DNA from: an uncultured bacterium
Lineage (GTDB): Bacteria; Cyanobacteriota; Vampirovibrionia; Gastranaerophilales; Gastranaerophilaceae
Length of the DNA stretch: 22,345 bases
Assembly: GCA_945910925.1 (NCBI GenBank)
Contig: CAMDZX010000013.1
Span: 1-22,345 of the forward strand
Direction of reading: 5' to 3'
Numbering within the stretch: position 1 is the first letter of the stretch; each line of letters begins with the position of its first letter. Positions 21,601 to 22,345 of this stretch are shown here, piece after piece. Below the pieces are notes generated by a model. That model saw nothing but the letters and a program-made list of their open reading frames with translations, was not told where the DNA came from and did not search any database. The translations under genes and the position numbers were made by a program.

Positions 21601-22345
21601 ATTTCTCGTGTAAGATTAATAATGGTACTTTCAATATCATTAAATTTGTCATCCATTTCATCTTTGTTGCTGAGTGATAACTTTAAGGCTTCTATGTTTG
21701 TCAAAATGTGGTTGTATTGTCCGTTTGCTTCGCCCTTAATTGTTTCTAATTGGTTATTGAGAAGTTGTTTTGATTCATTAAATATTGAAACTGATTCATC
21801 CTTCAATTCTTGTAATGAATGGATGGATTCACTTATTTTTAAGTCTGAGTCTTCAACAATATTTTTTATGTTATCAATATATCCAAGAATTTTATCAAAA
21901 ACTTCTGATTTTTGGAAATCTTGATTTTGACTGCTTGTTTCGTAAATGTTCTTAATTTCGTTTAATTTTGAACATATATTGTTATAGTTTTCTCCGGAGA
22001 TAGAAACCCCATTGGATGCTATTTCATTCAATCTGTTTGATAGCTCTTCAAATTTAGCATTGATATTTCCATGAACACCATCTGTTTTTTCGTTTAGAGT
22101 TTCTTTTATATCTGAAATTCTATCTGATATATTTAAGAATTTTTCATCAGCTGAGAATTTAGAATCATCTATTTTTTGTAAAACAGATTGCTCTGCATAA
22201 TCAATCTTGCCTGTAATTAAGAGGATTTTATTTACAATATCATTTAATTTGTCATCAATGAATATCTGAATATCGTCACTCATTCTGCCAATTGTAGAAG
22301 ATAAGTTGTTTATATTATCTATCAATTCAAGTTTGTTAACAGCGG
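18621..22345 (-). CDS. Giant repetitive coiled-coil protein (5' end outside window)
   Basis: At least 1,241 residues, open to the window edge. A possible TTG at 22325 has no ribosome site, so the true start lies outside. The sequence is almost entirely Asp/Glu/Asn/Ser/Lys-rich amphipathic helix with hydrophobic heptads, almost no Cys, Pro or Trp, and no membrane segment in the visible part. Numbering from the TTG: three tandem 67-residue repeats at about 331-531 (consensus 'I-x-S-I-E-E-I-K-x-I-x-E-S-N' then 'L-S-x-I-E-x-x-L-N') and a second family of about 20-residue units at about 866-965 ('KGFDxVxSxLDxLAxxSLE'). The C-terminus (about 1115-1234) is the least repetitive and contains 'SLVAIAEWVDCAGATLASIS', perhaps a small folded domain. 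It overlaps the GlcD-like gene by 17 bases. It could be a cytoskeletal, SMC-like or tether protein; nothing seen decides this, and there is no ATPase motif in the visible part. Confidence 0.75.
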   Translation of the reverse strand, partial: AVNKLELIDNINNLSSTIGRMSDDIQIFIDDKLNDIVNKILLITGKIDYAEQSVLQKIDDSKFSADEKFLNISDRISDIKETLNEKTDGVHGNINAKFEELSNRLNEIASNGVSISGENYNNICSKLNEIKNIYETSSQNQDFQKSEVFDKILGYIDNIKNIVEDSDLKISESIHSLQELKDESVSIFNESKQLLNNQLETIKGEANGQYNHILTNIEALKLSLSNKDEMDDKFNDIESTIINLTREIQNLNNKNLTEDSLNVLRNEVASIQDSLKEHITNNSAGKCDLILSEVSKGIDTLAESLQNFISSKMSQEEGELRLSLETALDNKIGSVSSYLNNIESSVEELKLMMESGNNKNQLLSLDSEIKNKLSEIEKNLNNVLYENTENLSNSVDSKFGNLNNFLSGVTESIERIKLILESNDNDSKVLSIESGIKSHLSDIENKLNALIQENTGNISTNIDSRFNIIDNYITGITNSIEEIKAIVDSNNDSDQLSSMNSELKEKLSAIEHSLNTSVQEKTDALSSLIINLENSIQELDNNIDEDTTRQLNIIQDELSSVSSALFTNTDKLNIASKAHFDEVLEKFAKTEEIITALKEEFEGLFSTNNDEIKAGFSNLNTLFDKSAEIKSQIIALDNIIRDHVEGLVEQIKANSSQDLVDACINKLESVENKIDKLDFSSINSENADKIIMSNIETIEQKIDSMSENLDTLTKNTLSNEVENLKNAIFEQKERIKELVKTTDLDKLPNLENINQLIETNLIDLLEKFNKKFDETSVETLLNEEIGKLKSDLLSQTVKILDQISFEVEQAEILDSIQENTNNIKSEISDFKADILAKITTNKAEILCTLADKNDIDSISQKLEDLSDHYEMERGFDAVQSRFDQLIDSNLEPSFDTLYTRLDSLANDSLEKGLDSLTSNMDSHFNSISNQIDDVVDNSIEKGFEEVKSQLETVANSNDLQKEFSEVKKHLLSIQSGDSNFDYAYSLQDVESDIAKLRIAMKELRDIIPDEELNDINKKVNSIGLVVDSIRNQISQAEINEIGEQVEKMKDDVVSISTRTNKLLLTSENSANLLKDNVDAFRLVIDDIDERTRAMAESYDLSDVHTSISSIQKSIVENENHNEVVNKSLVAIAEWVDCAGATLASISDKVEKIDDIEDVKSLIKNLDLPAQFDYSVFDKIEERFTSQQNKIDVLEEKLNKLTELVEANDNTQITKKITSVDKQLSKLNKSIERLTSYVDEE
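19431..19730 (-). repeat. Tandem ~20-residue repeats in the coiled-coil gene
   Basis: About five units in residues 866-965: 'RGFDAVQSRFDQLIDSNLE', 'PSFDTLYTRLDSLANDSLE', 'KGLDSLTSNMDSHFNS...' (with about 10 extra residues), 'KGFEEVKSQLETVANSNDLQ' and 'KEFSEVKKHL'. The period is 19-20 residues except for one longer unit. Confidence 0.65.
20733..21335 (-). repeat. Three tandem 67-residue (201-bp) repeats in the coiled-coil gene
   Basis: Units at residues 331-397, 398-464 and about 465-531 align without gaps for the first two and most of the third: 'SYLNNIESSVEELKLMMES', 'NFLSGVTESIERIKLILES' and 'NYITGITNSIEEIKAIVDS', each followed 20-30 residues later by 'LSEIEKNLN', 'LSDIENKLN' and 'LSAIEHSLN'. 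The DNA copies have diverged, so the duplication is old. Boundaries may be off by a few bases. Confidence 0.7.

Noticed and set aside
19879..21924. Several plus-strand frames opposite the coiled-coil gene (for example 20203-20610, 21583-21924)
   Set aside because: They are Ser/Leu-rich mirror translations of the minus-strand repeat gene, without ribosome sites or recognisable domains.
1..22345. Insertion sequences, prophage genes, CRISPR arrays, toxin-antitoxin pairs
   Set aside because: No transposase, integrase, phage structural gene or regularly spaced DNA repeat was seen. The only tandem repeats are the protein-level repeats of the coiled-coil gene.

Overview
The window is an AT-rich bacterial chromosome segment with tightly packed genes and several 1-25 nt gene overlaps. 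I see no insertion sequence, prophage, CRISPR array or rRNA. The gene content (PdxJ, holo-ACP synthase, class II SerRS, MurT, CutA, a GlcD-type FAD oxidase, a GT5 glycogen-synthase-like enzyme), plus several unrecognised proteins with a short N-terminal 'VNF[TG]' motif, resembles the gut non-photosynthetic cyanobacterial relatives (Melainabacteria/Vampirovibrionia, order Gastranaerophilales). That assignment is inference from memory of such proteins (moderate confidence); no 16S gene is present to prove it.

Layout. 1-2816: the 3' part of a large GT5-like glycosyltransferase gene (its 5' end lies outside the window) and its terminator. 2827-4335: an MBL-fold hydrolase and a TPR protein coupled by a 1-nt overlap. 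4411-5440: a tRNA-Leu(GAG) gene followed 33 nt later by a small secreted protein, then an unrecognised 138-aa protein. 5441-5754: a 314-nt gap with structured DNA that looks like a small-RNA locus, probably on the minus strand. 5755-7124: an ArsB/NhaD-type ion transporter with a strong terminator. 7127-7504: acpS, probably leaderless. 7512-7847: an unrecognised minus-strand protein. 7968-9296: serS. 9291-12989 (minus): a probable operon murT-pdxJ-zinc-ribbon protein-compact subtilase. 13010-14505 (plus): a small envelope/stress cluster, membrane protein-YtxH-DUF948-like-YtxH. 14504-17237 (minus): cutA, a HExxH zincin, and an HNH-type protein. 17252-22345 (minus): a very large coiled-coil protein with internal repeats (its 5' end lies outside the window), overlapping a glcD-type oxidase.

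How it fits together. The housekeeping functions are cofactor synthesis (PLP through PdxJ, ACP activation through AcpS), translation (SerRS, tRNA-Leu), peptidoglycan modification (MurT) and redox (GlcD-like). Between them sit proteins I cannot place: three predicted hydrolases without signal peptides (subtilase, zincin, HNH) and a >1,240-residue repetitive coiled-coil protein translated just ahead of a flavin oxidase. Promoters are of the sigma-70 type. Many genes have strong Shine-Dalgarno sequences, but acpS, the 13044 membrane-protein gene and possibly the subtilase gene have a -10 box directly before the start codon and no Shine-Dalgarno, which suggests leaderless mRNAs.
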